Positions 8,563 through 18,647 of a stretch of 64,000 nucleotides of DNA are shown piece after piece. The position numbers and the translations under genes are program-made. The notes under the pieces are model-generated. The model made no database searches. It was not told the DNA's origin and saw only the letters and a program-made list of their open reading frames with translations. The stretch spans positions 18,852 to 82,851 of the forward strand of contig CALSMY010000012.1 in assembly GCA_943787575.1 (NCBI GenBank). Reading direction: 5' to 3'. Within the stretch, counting starts at the first letter, position 1. Each line of letters opens with the position of its first letter. This stretch comes from an uncultured Opitutales bacterium. GTDB taxonomy: Bacteria > Verrucomicrobiota > Verrucomicrobiia > Opitutales > Seribacteraceae.

Positions 8563-9402
8563 TTATTTTACCCGGCGACCATTCCTGCGAGTAATGATCA
8601 TTGAATTAGATTGTTTAGATTTCTTGCGAGTCGGGAAACCTTTAGAAAGTTGACCCCATGGAGAAGATGGGTGACCACCGCCAGAAGTCTTACCTTCACC
8701 ACCACCCATAGGATGATCAACGGGATTCATTGCAACACCACGAACCCTCGGGCGACGACCCTTCCAACGATTTCTTCCCGCTTTACCAATGGTTGCTTTT
8801 TGATGATTACTATTCCCGACCGCACCAATGGTTGCTCGGCAATTTGATTTAACTAAACGAATTTCACCGCTTGGAATTTTCAATGAGGCAGAATCCCCAT
8901 CAATGGAAATTAAACGGGCCTCGCTTCCTGCGGATCTGCAAATTTTTGCACCTGCTCCTGGAAGCATTTCTACACAATGAACTTTAGTACCCATAGGCAA
9001 AAACTTTAAGGGCATCGCATTTCCTGTCTTAAACTCAATGCTTTCGTTAGAGCTCAACAATATATGACCAACCTCAACTTGTTCAGGTGCAAGAATATAA
9101 GCTTTTTCACCATCCTTGTATTGAATAAGAGCAAGGTTAGCAGTACGGTTAGGATCATATTCAATCGCAATAACTTCAGAAGGTTGATCAACACGCTCTC
9201 TTCTAAAATCAATTTGACGATAAAGTCGTTTGTGACCACCCCCTCTTCGCCTACTTGTAATCCGTCCGTAGCTGTTTCTTCCCTTTTTTCTGTGATGTCC
9301 AGAAGTTAAGGATTTTTCAGGTCTCTTTTTTGAGAGTTCCTGTTTATTTTTAAGATAAAATCGACCGCTAGGAGTAACGGGTTTTTGTTGTAAAATAGCC
9401 AT
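8563..9402 (-). CDS. rplB: 50S ribosomal protein L2
   Basis: L2 is needed for subunit association and peptidyl transferase activity. The 279-residue protein has the OB-fold and SH3-like domains: GGGHKRLYRQIDFRR near residue 52, GAGAKICRSAGSEARLIS in the middle, and the C-terminal signature VRGVAMNPVDHPMGGGEG with GGGHPSSPWGQ. The conserved histidine of NPVDHPMGGGEG is present. It lies between rplW and rpsS. Confidence 0.98.
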   Translation of the reverse strand: MAILQQKPVTPSGRFYLKNKQELSKKRPEKSLTSGHHRKKGRNSYGRITSRRRGGGHKRLYRQIDFRRERVDQPSEVIAIEYDPNRTANLALIQYKDGEKAYILAPEQVEVGHILLSSNESIEFKTGNAMPLKFLPMGTKVHCVEMLPGAGAKICRSAGSEARLISIDGDSASLKIPSGEIRLVKSNCRATIGAVGNSNHQKATIGKAGRNRWKGRRPRVRGVAMNPVDHPMGGGEGKTSGGGHPSSPWGQLSKGFPTRKKSKQSNSMIITRRNGRRVK

Positions 9403-9417
9403 GATAAAATTCTTTTA

Positions 9418-9708
9418 CTATGCGAGATCAATGCTGTCTCCAGCTTTCAAGGTAATAATGGCTTTTTTACTCAGAGCAGTGTAACCAAGTTTTCCTCTGC
9501 GCATTCGATCACGTTTAGTCTTAGGTTTTTGAATCAATGTATTAACCTTAGTAACCTTAACACCAAAGGTCTGTTCAATTGCATTTTTGACATTAGTCTT
9601 AGTGGCTTGCGGATAAACCGAAAAAACATACTGGTTTAAGTTTGCCGAAAGCATGGTAGCTTTTTCTGTAAGCAAAGCCTCTTTAAGAATAGTTACTGGT
9701 TCTTTCAT
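9418..9708 (-). CDS. rplW: 50S ribosomal protein L23
   Basis: L23 borders the exit tunnel and is a docking site for trigger factor and SRP. The 96-residue protein has EALLTEKATMLSANLNQYVF near the N terminus and the basic loop PKTKRDRMRRGKLGYTALSK. Its ATG overlaps the rplD stop (ATGA, 9708-9705), so the two are probably translationally coupled. Confidence 0.97.
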   Translation of the reverse strand: MKEPVTILKEALLTEKATMLSANLNQYVFSVYPQATKTNVKNAIEQTFGVKVTKVNTLIQKPKTKRDRMRRGKLGYTALSKKAIITLKAGDSIDLA

Positions 9709-10349
9709 GAATTATCGCTTGGTGAGTTAGTTATTTTGGCAACTAAAGAATTCATTCCCTGCAAACTTGAAACCACTTGCTTGGTTCCAACCAAGTCGAG
9801 TGCGTTTACATCAATCGCTTTACTAAGTTTAACTTTCGGTAAATTTCTTGCTGCCAAGCTAATATTCTTATCAAAGTTTTCACCTATAATAAGAGTTTTA
9901 CCATCGGAACCGATCGTATTAAGAAGACTGGCAAAATCTTTGGTTTTGTGGGACTTGACCGACCAATCTTCAATTAGAGAAATGGAACCCTCGGTAGCTA
10001 GATCTATTAAAGCACGAGTTAGAGCTAGCTTACGAACCTTGCCATTAACTTTCTGAGAGTAGGAGCGTGGTTTGGGTCCAAAGGAAACTCCACCACCTCT
10101 ACGTTGTATAGCATTTTTGTCCCCAGCACGACCTGTACCGAGGCCTTTTTGACGGTAGATTTTTTTCCCGGAACCAGCAACTTCAGCACGCGTCTTAGTT
10201 GAAGCGTTTCCTTGTCGTAAGTTTGCCCTGACTGCTAAAACACATTGACGCAAAGCATCAACACCTTTGCCATCCTCTAAAGAAGGGAAATTATTAATAG
10301 TCGTTTCTTTTGATGAAGAACCGTCAGATTTAAACAATTTTAATTTCAT
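9705..10349 (-). CDS. rplD: 50S ribosomal protein L4
   Basis: L4 reaches into the exit tunnel and, in E. coli, also represses its own operon through the S10 leader. The 214-residue product has the long internal loop RQKGLGTGRAGDKNAIQRRG followed by GVSFGPKPRSYSQKVNGKVR, and the globular part KTLIIGENFDKNISLAARNL. It overlaps rplW by 4 bases and follows rplC by 9. Whether it still regulates this operon cannot be told from sequence. Confidence 0.97.
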   Translation of the reverse strand: MKLKLFKSDGSSSKETTINNFPSLEDGKGVDALRQCVLAVRANLRQGNASTKTRAEVAGSGKKIYRQKGLGTGRAGDKNAIQRRGGGVSFGPKPRSYSQKVNGKVRKLALTRALIDLATEGSISLIEDWSVKSHKTKDFASLLNTIGSDGKTLIIGENFDKNISLAARNLPKVKLSKAIDVNALDLVGTKQVVSSLQGMNSLVAKITNSPSDNS

Positions 10350-10358
10350 CTTAAAATT

Positions 10359-11006
10359 CTACTTTGAAGTCTTGAGTTTTTTAGCCACACGAATGGATAA
10401 AATCCCTCCTTTATGACCAGGAACGCTACCCTTGATCAAAATTAAATTTTTCTCAGGAATAGTTTTTACAACCTTTAGATTTTGGGTAGTGCGCTGCACA
10501 TCACCCATGTGCCCAGGCATTTTCTTATTCTTAAAAACACGACCAGGCCATTGGCACAATCCGTAAGATCCACCACGGCGATGAAACATAGAACCATGAG
10601 AGGCTGGGCCTCCACCGAAATTCCATCTTTTGACTACGCCCTGAAAACCTTTTCCCTTGGTTGTTGAAACAACATCAACCATTGAAATATCAGCAAAGTC
10701 AGTAACTGTGATAGAGTTTCCTGCCTCAAACTGATGATCAGCTGGTAGGCGAAATTCTTTTGATAAGTGCTGAGGCTCAGACTTTGCCTTAGCAGCATGG
10801 CCCTTTGATGCGCGGTTGGCTTTATTGGGACTTTTGCCCTTTGGATTATAACCAATTTGTACAGAGGCGTAACCATCTGTTTCCACTGTTTTCACCTGAA
10901 GAACCGGGCATGGACCAGCTTCGATAATGGTAACAGGGACAAGATTATTGTCTTCGTCGTAGACTTGGGACATCCCAAGCTTTTTTCCTAAAAGTTCAAG
11001 TTTCAT
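10359..11006 (-). CDS. rplC: 50S ribosomal protein L3
   Basis: L3 is an early assembly protein whose finger reaches the peptidyl transferase centre. The 215-residue protein has LLGKKLGMSQVYDEDNNLVP at the N terminus, the signature GKGFQGVVKRWNFGGGPASH followed by SMFHRRGGSYG, and the central MPGHMGDVQRTTQNLKVVK. It is separated from rpsJ by 85 bases, the longest gap in the S10 cluster, which holds a stem-loop. Confidence 0.97.
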   Translation of the reverse strand: MKLELLGKKLGMSQVYDEDNNLVPVTIIEAGPCPVLQVKTVETDGYASVQIGYNPKGKSPNKANRASKGHAAKAKSEPQHLSKEFRLPADHQFEAGNSITVTDFADISMVDVVSTTKGKGFQGVVKRWNFGGGPASHGSMFHRRGGSYGLCQWPGRVFKNKKMPGHMGDVQRTTQNLKVVKTIPEKNLILIKGSVPGHKGGILSIRVAKKLKTSK

Positions 11007-11007
11007 T

Positions 11008-11055
11008 CTTTAAGCGGCAGGCGAACATATGTTCTTTAAGAGACCTGCTTTAAAG
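11008..11055 (-). promoter_or_regulatory. Stem-loop between rpsJ and rplC
   Basis: The outer arms CTTTAAGCGGCAGG (11008-11021) and CCTGCTTTAAAG (11044-11055) can pair with a two-base bulge. Inside lies a perfect 12-base palindrome, GAACATATGTTC (11023-11034). There is no T-tract after it on the minus strand, so a simple intrinsic terminator is unlikely. It sits in the untranslated gap just before rplC. A role in RNA processing or ribosomal-protein autoregulation is possible but not shown. Confidence 0.45.
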
Positions 11056-11091
11056 GGGTTTGGAGTTAATTTATTAGATAGTGGAGAGAGG

Positions 11092-11400
11092 TTAAACGTT
11101 GATGCTGATTTCTACACCTGCAGGTAAGTTTAGCTTTTTAAGTTCGTCTACAGTCTGTACGGTTGGTTCAATTATATCGATGAGTCTTTTGTGAGTACGA
11201 AGCTCAAATTGATCCATAGATTTTTTGTCAACATGAGGGGAACGATTAACTGTGTATCGCTCGATTCTTGTTGGCATGGGAATAGGTCCGGCAACACGTG
11301 CACCAGTTCTTTTTGCCGTATCAACAATATCAGATGCAGACTGGTCTATTACCCGGTAATCGAAACCTTTTAATTTAATGCGTATTTTGTGTCCGTTCAT
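11092..11400 (-). CDS. rpsJ: 30S ribosomal protein S10 / NusE
   Basis: S10 is a 30S head protein and, as NusE, joins NusB and NusG in antitermination and transcription-translation coupling. The 102-residue product has [20 protein letters not shown] near the N terminus and the signature [20 protein letters not shown] followed by [19 protein letters not shown]. It begins 3 bases after the fusA stop, so rpsJ is tied to the str cluster rather than having its own leader. Confidence 0.98.
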   Translation of the reverse strand: MNGHKIRIKLKGFDYRVIDQSASDIVDTAKRTGARVAGPIPMPTRIERYTVNRSPHVDKKSMDQFELRTHKRLIDIIEPTVQTVDELKKLNLPAGVEISINV

Positions 11401-11403
11401 AAT

Positions 11404-13560
11404 TTAGCTTCTTGCTGGTTCGCGAGAAGAGGTTTCAACGATGTTCTGTATCAGGTTTTGTGGTACCTGATCAAAGTGCGAAGGAGTCATAGAATAATCC
11501 GCCCTTCCAGAGGAAAGTGATCGCATGTCTGTAGAATATCCAAACATGTTTTCAAGAGGAACAAAGGCATCAATAATACAAACGGTACCACGAGATTCCA
11601 TGCCTTGGATCTGTCCGCGACGTCGGTTTAGGTCTCCAATAAGTTCACCCTGATATTCATCAGGTGTAGAAACTTCGACTTTCATGATAGGTTCTAAAAG
11701 AATTGGTGTTGCTTTCTTCATGGCATCTTTAAAAGCAAAAATTCCAGCCATCTTGAAAGCCATTTCAGAGGAGTCGACATCGTGAAAAGATCCATCGACT
11801 AGTGAAACCTTAAAATCGATAACGGGGTATCCAGCAATCACACCACCTTGAGCAGCTTCTTTAATGCCATCCATAGTAGGTTTGATAAACTCTTTAGGAA
11901 TAGATCCTCCTACGATCTTGTTTTCCAACTCAATACCCTTACCTTTTTCTAAACTCTCGATTTGAATTACTGCATGGCCATACTGACCCCGGCCACCGGA
12001 TTGGCGAACAAACTTACCAACACCCTCAGATGAAGAAGTGATTGTTTCACGGTATGCAATTTGGGGTTTGCCAGCAGTAGCTTCAACTTTGAATTCACGG
12101 AATAATCGATCCCTGATAATATCAAGGTGCAATTCACCCATGCCAGCTATAATCGTTTGGCCAGTTTCTTCATTACTTGAAAGTCCGAAGGTAGGATCTT
12201 CTTCGGAAAGCCTTTGGAGGCCAATTGACATTTTCTCTTGGTCTGCCTTTGTTGCTGGCTCAATAGACATAGAGATCACTGGCTCGGGAAAAGTAGGAGG
12301 TTCCAGGCGAAGGTCTAAGGATTTGTCACATAATGTGTCACCCGTTACAACATCCTTGACGCCGATTAGAGCACAGATGTCTCCAGAGTAAGCAACATCA
12401 ATGTCTTCGCGTGCATCAGCTTTCATAATCATAAGCCGCGAAACCCGTTCTGATTTACGAGTGCGAGGGTTATAAAGTGTAGAACCTTTTTTTAATGAAC
12501 CTTGATAAACACGATAAAAAACTAATTTACCCACGAAAGGATCTGTCATGAGCTTAAAGGCGAGTCCGGCTACTTGCTTGGAGTCATCTGGAGCAACTTC
12601 CACAGGATTTTCATCAGAATCTTCACCTTTCATCGGTGGTAAATCTAAGGGGCAGGGGAGGTAATCAACCACAGCATCCATAAGCATTTGAACACCCTTG
12701 TTTTTAAATGCACTACCCGGAATTACTCCAACAAACTTAATTGAAATAGTTGCTTTGCGAATTGCTAGGCGTAATTCATCTTCAGAAATGTCCTCTCCCT
12801 CGAGATATTTATTTGCAATATCATCATCAAAATCAGACACCGCTTCAATCAAGGATTCTCGATACTCATTTGCCTGATCGATGTGATCGGTAGGAATATC
12901 GACAGTATCAAATTTTACACCACTTTCATCTGATTCGTCGTAAATATAAGCAACCATTTTGACGAGATCAATTAAACCCTTAAAGTTTTCCTCAGCACCT
13001 ATTGACAAAAAGAGTGGATGGGCATTTGCACCAAGTTTATCACGCATGGTCTGAAGGGCAGACAAAAAGTCAGATCCCATACGATCCATTTTATTGATAA
13101 AAGCAAGGCGCGGGACATGATACTTGTCCATTTGCCTCCAAACTGTTTCAGATTGAGGCTGAACACCTTCCACTGAAGTAAATACGGCTACGGCACCATC
13201 TAAAACCCTAAGAGATCTCTCAACTTCAGCTGTAAAATCTACGTGACCGGGCGTATCAATAATATTGATTCGATGATCAATTCCAGCAAAAGGGCCTTCT
13301 GAAGTAGTCCATCCACAAGAAATAGCAGCAGAAGTGATTGTAATACCACGCTCTCTTTCTTGCTCCATCCAGTCAGTTGTAGCGTTACCTTCATGGACCT
13401 CACCAATTTTGTGTACTACGCCTGAGTAAAATAAAACTCTTTCAGTACATGTAGTTTTCCCAGCATCAATGTGAGCTGCGATACCAATATTACGAGTATG
13501 CTCAAGGATTGTGTTACGAATCGAAGAATTAGCTGAAGAGGGTTCTAGTACTGCAGTCAT
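11404..13560 (-). CDS. fusA: Elongation factor G
   Basis: EF-G is the GTPase that drives translocation and, with RRF, ribosome recycling. The 718-residue protein has all five domains. G motifs are AHIDAGKTT (P-loop, near residue 32), the switch segment [19 protein letters not shown] and NKMDRMG. Domain IV shows [20 protein letters not shown], and the C terminus ends after [20 protein letters not shown]. It lies between rpsG and rpsJ as in the str operon. A second EF-G copy elsewhere cannot be excluded. Confidence 0.97.
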   Translation of the reverse strand: MTAVLEPSSANSSIRNTILEHTRNIGIAAHIDAGKTTCTERVLFYSGVVHKIGEVHEGNATTDWMEQERERGITITSAAISCGWTTSEGPFAGIDHRINIIDTPGHVDFTAEVERSLRVLDGAVAVFTSVEGVQPQSETVWRQMDKYHVPRLAFINKMDRMGSDFLSALQTMRDKLGANAHPLFLSIGAEENFKGLIDLVKMVAYIYDESDESGVKFDTVDIPTDHIDQANEYRESLIEAVSDFDDDIANKYLEGEDISEDELRLAIRKATISIKFVGVIPGSAFKNKGVQMLMDAVVDYLPCPLDLPPMKGEDSDENPVEVAPDDSKQVAGLAFKLMTDPFVGKLVFYRVYQGSLKKGSTLYNPRTRKSERVSRLMIMKADAREDIDVAYSGDICALIGVKDVVTGDTLCDKSLDLRLEPPTFPEPVISMSIEPATKADQEKMSIGLQRLSEEDPTFGLSSNEETGQTIIAGMGELHLDIIRDRLFREFKVEATAGKPQIAYRETITSSSEGVGKFVRQSGGRGQYGHAVIQIESLEKGKGIELENKIVGGSIPKEFIKPTMDGIKEAAQGGVIAGYPVIDFKVSLVDGSFHDVDSSEMAFKMAGIFAFKDAMKKATPILLEPIMKVEVSTPDEYQGELIGDLNRRRGQIQGMESRGTVCIIDAFVPLENMFGYSTDMRSLSSGRADYSMTPSHFDQVPQNLIQNIVETSSREPARS

Positions 13561-13568
13561 GACAAAAA

Positions 13569-14042
13569 TTACCAGCGCAAATGAGCAAAAGCACGATTGG
13601 CTTGAGCCATTTTATGTGTTTCCTCGCGTTTCTTCACAACAGAGCCAGTGTTGTTGTAAGCATCAATAAGTTCGTTGGCTAGGGCTTCAGCCATTGGGGT
13701 ACCTTTGCGAGATGAAGCAGCATTTACAACCCATCGAAATGCAAGGCTTTGCTGGCGTTCAAATGCAACCTCAATTGGAACTTGATAGGTTGCACCACCA
13801 ACACGGCGACTTTTCACCTCAATTTTCGGGCGAATGTTTTCAAGTGCGCCCAAGACTAGATCGACTGGGTTTCCTTTTTCTAATTTCTCGGCCATCTTTT
13901 CGATAGCAGTATAAACTACACGTTGAGCAACAGATTTTTTCCCGCTGAACATAACCATGTTGATTAAAGAACTGATTAAAGTACTTCCATGGCGGGGATC
14001 AGGAAGTACAGGGCGCTTGTTAGCTTGACGACGACGAGACAT
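13569..14042 (-). CDS. rpsG: 30S ribosomal protein S7
   Basis: S7 nucleates 3'-domain assembly of 16S rRNA and contacts the E-site tRNA. The 157-residue protein has the N-terminal [40 protein letters not shown], and the C-terminal [20 protein letters not shown]. Length and sequence are ordinary. It is 6 bases after rpsL and 8 before fusA. Confidence 0.98.
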   Translation of the reverse strand: MSRRRQANKRPVLPDPRHGSTLISSLINMVMFSGKKSVAQRVVYTAIEKMAEKLEKGNPVDLVLGALENIRPKIEVKSRRVGGATYQVPIEVAFERQQSLAFRWVVNAASSRKGTPMAEALANELIDAYNNTGSVVKKREETHKMAQANRAFAHLRW

Positions 14043-14048
14043 AATAAA

Positions 14049-14423
14049 TTAGCTTTTAGGTTTTTTAACTCCGTATTTAGAACGACTTCGACGTCTTTTC
14101 TCAACACCTTGGCAATCTAAAGTACCTCGGACAATGTGGTAACGCACACCATTTAAATCTTTAACTCTTCCTCCGCGAAGCAGAACAATACTGTGCTCCT
14201 GCAGGTTGTGACCTTCATCTGGAATGTAAGCAATAACTTCATAACCAGTGGTCAATCGGACTTTAGCAACTTTTCGTACTGCCGAATTCGGTTTCTTTGG
14301 AGTACGTGTAGTTACTTGAACACAAACGCCTCTACGAAAAGGACATGCCTTTAAAGCGGGAGATTTCGTCTTAGATTTTTGCAAACGACGATTTTTTCGT
14401 ACCAATTGATTGATCGTGGGCAT
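14049..14423 (-). CDS. rpsL: 30S ribosomal protein S12
   Basis: S12 shapes the decoding centre and is the site of streptomycin-resistance mutations. The 124-residue protein begins [20 protein letters not shown] and has [20 protein letters not shown], which keeps the lysine of the PKKPNSA loop associated with streptomycin sensitivity. The second loop [20 protein letters not shown] is intact. It follows rpoC across a 78-base AT-rich gap in which I see no hairpin. Confidence 0.98.
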   Translation of the reverse strand: MPTINQLVRKNRRLQKSKTKSPALKACPFRRGVCVQVTTRTPKKPNSAVRKVAKVRLTTGYEVIAYIPDEGHNLQEHSIVLLRGGRVKDLNGVRYHIVRGTLDCQGVEKRRRSRSKYGVKKPKS

Positions 14424-14501
14424 AGTGAATATTTGAGGGTAAAGGATCTAAAGTAAATTTAATTTCAATAAGTTCAAGCTATAAATGAATGCAGTTTGAA
14501 A

Positions 14502-17500
14502 TTAGGCAGTCATCGATTCGGAGGCAGCAGCACCAAGGCTGTCGACTTTCAAGCGTCGCCATTTCGGCAAACCTGTACCAGCAGGAATTAAATGCCCCAT
14601 AATCACATTCTCTTTAAACCCGTTTAAATCGTCAACTTTTCCAAGAGTTGCTGCATTAGTTAGCACCTTAGTCGTTTCTTGAAACGATGCGGCAGAAATA
14701 AAACTGTCTGTTTCTAGTGATGCCTTGGTAATTCCAAGTAATATTGGTTCTGCTTCGGCAGGCTTACCTCCTTTTTGTGCAATAGATTCATTTGTATCCA
14801 AGAACGCAAACCTATCCACTTGGTCGCCCCAGAAAAGTTCTGCATCACCCGGATCAGTGATACGAATTTTAAAGAGCATGCGAGAAATGATGACCTCCAA
14901 ATGTTTATCATTAATGGTAACACCTTGCAAACGATAGACCTTTTGAATCTCTTCTATCAAGTATTCCTGAACCGCAGAAGGCCCTAAAATTTCAAGTATC
15001 TCGTGCGGATCCTTTGCCCCTTCAGTTATTAATTGGCCCTTATGAACCAAGTCACCATGTTGAACCAAAACGTGCTTACCATGAGGAATGAGATGTTCTT
15101 CAACTTGACCAGTGTCCTCGTTGGTCACCAGTAGGCGTTTTTTGGAGCGCAATGTGCCTGCTTCAGTAATAATGCCATCAATCTTTGCCATTTGACCAAC
15201 ATTGGCTTCTTTTGGCCTGCGGGCTTCAAATAGTTCAGCCACACGCGGTAAACCACCTGTGATATCTTGAGTTTTGGAAGCTTGGCGAGGAGTCTTAGCG
15301 ATAATTGACCCCGCATCAATACGCGTACCCTCATCAACGGCAACTTGAGCTCCAGTTGGTACCGAATAAGTGGCGATTGCCTTGCCTGAAGAATCTTTGA
15401 CTATAATCTGAGGATTTAAGTCTTCCTTGTGCTCAATCACAACCATTGACTTACCCCCTGAAGCATCCTTCTCTACTTTAGTAGTTACGCCAGGTAGCAT
15501 ATCTTCAAAACCAATCATTCCTTTCTTCTCAGAAAGAATAGGGATATTGTATGGATCCCATTGAGCAAGAAGTGTGGATTCTTCTACATCTTCATTATCC
15601 TTAAAATGAAGAAGAGCTCCCGCAGGAACAGGATAATCATCTACAATCCGTCCATCAGGGTCTAAAATTTGAATCGATCCAGTTTTATTAAGGGTTACCT
15701 GCTGGCCATTAGCCAAAGTTACCAATCGCAAACCAACAAACCTAAGTTTTCCGGCTTTTCTGATATGGATAACTGGTTCTTCCCGGCCAGCACTGGCAAT
15801 TCCCCCGATATGGAAGGTACGCATCGTTAACTGAGTACCAGGCTCTCCAATAGATTGTGCGGCAATAATACCTACGGCCGAACCTTCTTTAACCAGCCCA
15901 TTTGTGGAAGGATCAATCCCGTATTCCAGAGAAGTCATCCCGTTTTTAATACGAGTTGATAAAGGAGACATTACTCGGACCCGAGTGATACCAGAGGCGT
16001 CCAAATTATCTGCAATTTCTTCAGTTATAAGAGAGCCGGAAGAAACTAATGTTTCGCTAGGGTTAGAAGGATTCGCAATATCTTCGGAAGAGTAACGACC
16101 GATGATTCGATCGCGCAATGGGACAATTTCATTGTCACCTTCCATAATCGCTTTCTTGACAACCCCATCTCGCCGACCATCGTCTTCCATGGCAATAACA
16201 CAGTCCATTGCCACATCACAAAGTTTCCTAGTCAGATATCCAGCGTCTGCGGTTTTAAGGGCAGTATCAGCTAGACCCTTTCGAGCTCCGTGAGTGGACA
16301 TGAAATATTCCAAAACCGAAAGACCTTCACGAAATGATGATAGAATTGGCTGTTCAATAATCTCACCAGATGGCTTAGCCATTAATCCACGCATTCCACA
16401 AAGCTGACGAACCTGCTGCCTGTTTCCTCGAGCCCCCGAATCCATCATTAGGTATACAGGGTTTATGGTATCTTTGCCCAGGTTGTCATCAAGTGAAGTA
16501 AATACATTCTTTGCAATGTCATCCGTCGCGGTTGTCCACACATCAATAATCTTATTATGCCTTTCCCCACGAGTAATAATGCCCTTCCTGAATTGATCTT
16601 CAATTTTATCAATTTCTTTTCTTGCTACAACAATACGGTCCTTTTTCTCATCTGGTATTATCATATCAAAAATACCGATGGAAATACCCGCTTTAGTGGC
16701 CATCTCAAAACCCATTTCTTTGAGTTTATCCAGAGCATTTATGGTGCTTTCTTTTCCGGTTAAGCGATAAGTTTCTAAGATTAAATCCCCTAAGTCGCCT
16801 TTGAGAGCGGGCTTGTTAAAAAATCCAAGTTCTTCAGGCCAGATGGTATTGAAAAGAACTCGACCAACAGTTGCCCTCACAACACTCCTTCCAGGTATAC
16901 CGAAATGAGTTGTCTTTCCTTTGTCTGGGTTTTGCAGATCAATCCAATCGTGAAGTTTTAGAGCTCCGTCCTGCAATGCACTAAGTGCTTCTTCAAGTGA
17001 TCCGATTATAGGCACTCGTACATCGGCCGCAGGCATCTCTTTCTTGGGGTTCATGGTAAGAAAGTACGATCCAAGTACAATATCCTGAGAAGGAGTAAGA
17101 ATCGGTTTCCCACTTGATGGAGAAAAGATATTATGGGAAGCCATCATTAACAATTTAGCCTCCATGATTGCTTCAACTGAAAGCGGTACATGCACTGCCA
17201 TCTGATCTCCGTCAAAGTCAGCATTATATGCAGTACAAACCAAAGGGTGAACACGGATAGCATTACCCTCAATTAAAACAGGTTCGAAAGCCTGAATCGA
17301 AAGCCGGTGCAGAGTAGGGGCACGGTTTAGCAATACAGGGTGGCCTTTGGTAACCTCTTCCAAAATATCCCACACTTCTGGTGAGCGTGTTTCGATCATT
17401 TTACGGGCTCCACGCACCGTATGAACAAAACCCAACTCTTTAAGCCTACGAATAATAAATGGTTCAAATAAAATAAGGGCCATTTTCTTGGGCAATCCGC

Positions 17501-18596
17501 ATTGATGTAATTTAAGCTCTGGCCCAATTACAATCACAGATCTTCCAGAATAATCTACACGTTTTCCTAAAAGATTTTGACGAAAACGTCCCTGTTTTCC
17601 TTTGAGCATGTCACTCAATGATTTTAATGGACGATTACCAGATCCAGTTATAGCCCGTCCATGTCTTCCATTGTCAAATAATGCATCAACCGCCTCCTGA
17701 AGCATTCTTTTTTCATTGTGGATAATGACATCTGGAGTTTTGAGCTGAAGAAGATTCTTTAGGCGATTATTACGGTTAATAACCCTGCGATAAAGATCGT
17801 TCAAATCACTAGTTGCAAATCTCCCACCTTCAAGTGGTACGAGCGGACGAAGGTCTGGTGGAATGACTGGTATAGATTCAAGGACCATCCATTCAGGTGA
17901 AGCTTCAGATTGGAGAAAGCCCTTAATCACTCGCAAGCGACTGGCGAGTTTTTTCTTCATTTGCTTTGACTTAGTGTCGTGGATTTGGTCGTACAACTCA
18001 TCCAATTCATCCTGCAAGTCGAGGCGACTGAGGACATCACGGACTGCCTCTGCTCCCATTTTTGCCTCAAATTCGTCACCATACTCATCGACAGCCTCAC
18101 GATATTCTTTATCTGATAATAATTGCCTGTCCTCTAGGGGAGTATTACCCGGGTCTGTTACGAGATATTGCTCATAATAAAGAACGCGCTCCAAACTTTT
18201 AGCGGTCATATTCATGAGTAATCCCAAGCGACTGGGCATACTCTTTAAAAACCATATGTGAGAAACTGGGACTGCAAGTTCTATGTGCCCCATTCTGTCA
18301 CGACGCACCCTTGATACAGTAACCTCTACACCACAACGGTCGCACACGACTCCCTTGTACTTTATCCTTTTGTATTTGCCGCAAGCACATTCATAATCTC
18401 GAACAGGTCCAAAAATCTTTTGGCAAAATAATCCACCTGGCTCTGGTTTAAATGTACGATAGTTAATGGTTTCGGGATTCTTAACTTCACCCTTAGACCA
18501 AGAACGAATAATGTCAGGGTCAGCTACGGTTATGGATACTCGATCCATTGGTCCAACATCTACTCCAAGTGCTTCGTTTAATGCTTCTACGCTCAT
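14502..18596 (-). CDS. rpoC: RNA polymerase subunit beta'
   Basis: This is the largest RNA polymerase subunit and carries the catalytic magnesium site. The 1364-residue protein has the N-terminal zinc ribbon ([20 protein letters not shown] near residue 70), the catalytic [16 protein letters not shown] near residue 465, the bridge-helix region around [15 protein letters not shown], and the trigger-loop segment near [19 protein letters not shown]. The C terminus has [20 protein letters not shown] followed by [10 protein letters not shown]. It follows rpoB by 51 bases. Confidence 0.98.
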   Translation of the reverse strand: MSVEALNEALGVDVGPMDRVSITVADPDIIRSWSKGEVKNPETINYRTFKPEPGGLFCQKIFGPVRDYECACGKYKRIKYKGVVCDRCGVEVTVSRVRRDRMGHIELAVPVSHIWFLKSMPSRLGLLMNMTAKSLERVLYYEQYLVTDPGNTPLEDRQLLSDKEYREAVDEYGDEFEAKMGAEAVRDVLSRLDLQDELDELYDQIHDTKSKQMKKKLASRLRVIKGFLQSEASPEWMVLESIPVIPPDLRPLVPLEGGRFATSDLNDLYRRVINRNNRLKNLLQLKTPDVIIHNEKRMLQEAVDALFDNGRHGRAITGSGNRPLKSLSDMLKGKQGRFRQNLLGKRVDYSGRSVIVIGPELKLHQCGLPKKMALILFEPFIIRRLKELGFVHTVRGARKMIETRSPEVWDILEEVTKGHPVLLNRAPTLHRLSIQAFEPVLIEGNAIRVHPLVCTAYNADFDGDQMAVHVPLSVEAIMEAKLLMMASHNIFSPSSGKPILTPSQDIVLGSYFLTMNPKKEMPAADVRVPIIGSLEEALSALQDGALKLHDWIDLQNPDKGKTTHFGIPGRSVVRATVGRVLFNTIWPEELGFFNKPALKGDLGDLILETYRLTGKESTINALDKLKEMGFEMATKAGISIGIFDMIIPDEKKDRIVVARKEIDKIEDQFRKGIITRGERHNKIIDVWTTATDDIAKNVFTSLDDNLGKDTINPVYLMMDSGARGNRQQVRQLCGMRGLMAKPSGEIIEQPILSSFREGLSVLEYFMSTHGARKGLADTALKTADAGYLTRKLCDVAMDCVIAMEDDGRRDGVVKKAIMEGDNEIVPLRDRIIGRYSSEDIANPSNPSETLVSSGSLITEEIADNLDASGITRVRVMSPLSTRIKNGMTSLEYGIDPSTNGLVKEGSAVGIIAAQSIGEPGTQLTMRTFHIGGIASAGREEPVIHIRKAGKLRFVGLRLVTLANGQQVTLNKTGSIQILDPDGRIVDDYPVPAGALLHFKDNEDVEESTLLAQWDPYNIPILSEKKGMIGFEDMLPGVTTKVEKDASGGKSMVVIEHKEDLNPQIIVKDSSGKAIATYSVPTGAQVAVDEGTRIDAGSIIAKTPRQASKTQDITGGLPRVAELFEARRPKEANVGQMAKIDGIITEAGTLRSKKRLLVTNEDTGQVEEHLIPHGKHVLVQHGDLVHKGQLITEGAKDPHEILEILGPSAVQEYLIEEIQKVYRLQGVTINDKHLEVIISRMLFKIRITDPGDAELFWGDQVDRFAFLDTNESIAQKGGKPAEAEPILLGITKASLETDSFISAASFQETTKVLTNAATLGKVDDLNGFKENVIMGHLIPAGTGLPKWRRLKVDSLGAAASESMTA

Positions 18597-18647
18597 AATA
18601 TATACTGCTTAAAATTTAAATTTCGGATATTCTTTGGCTTAATAAAT

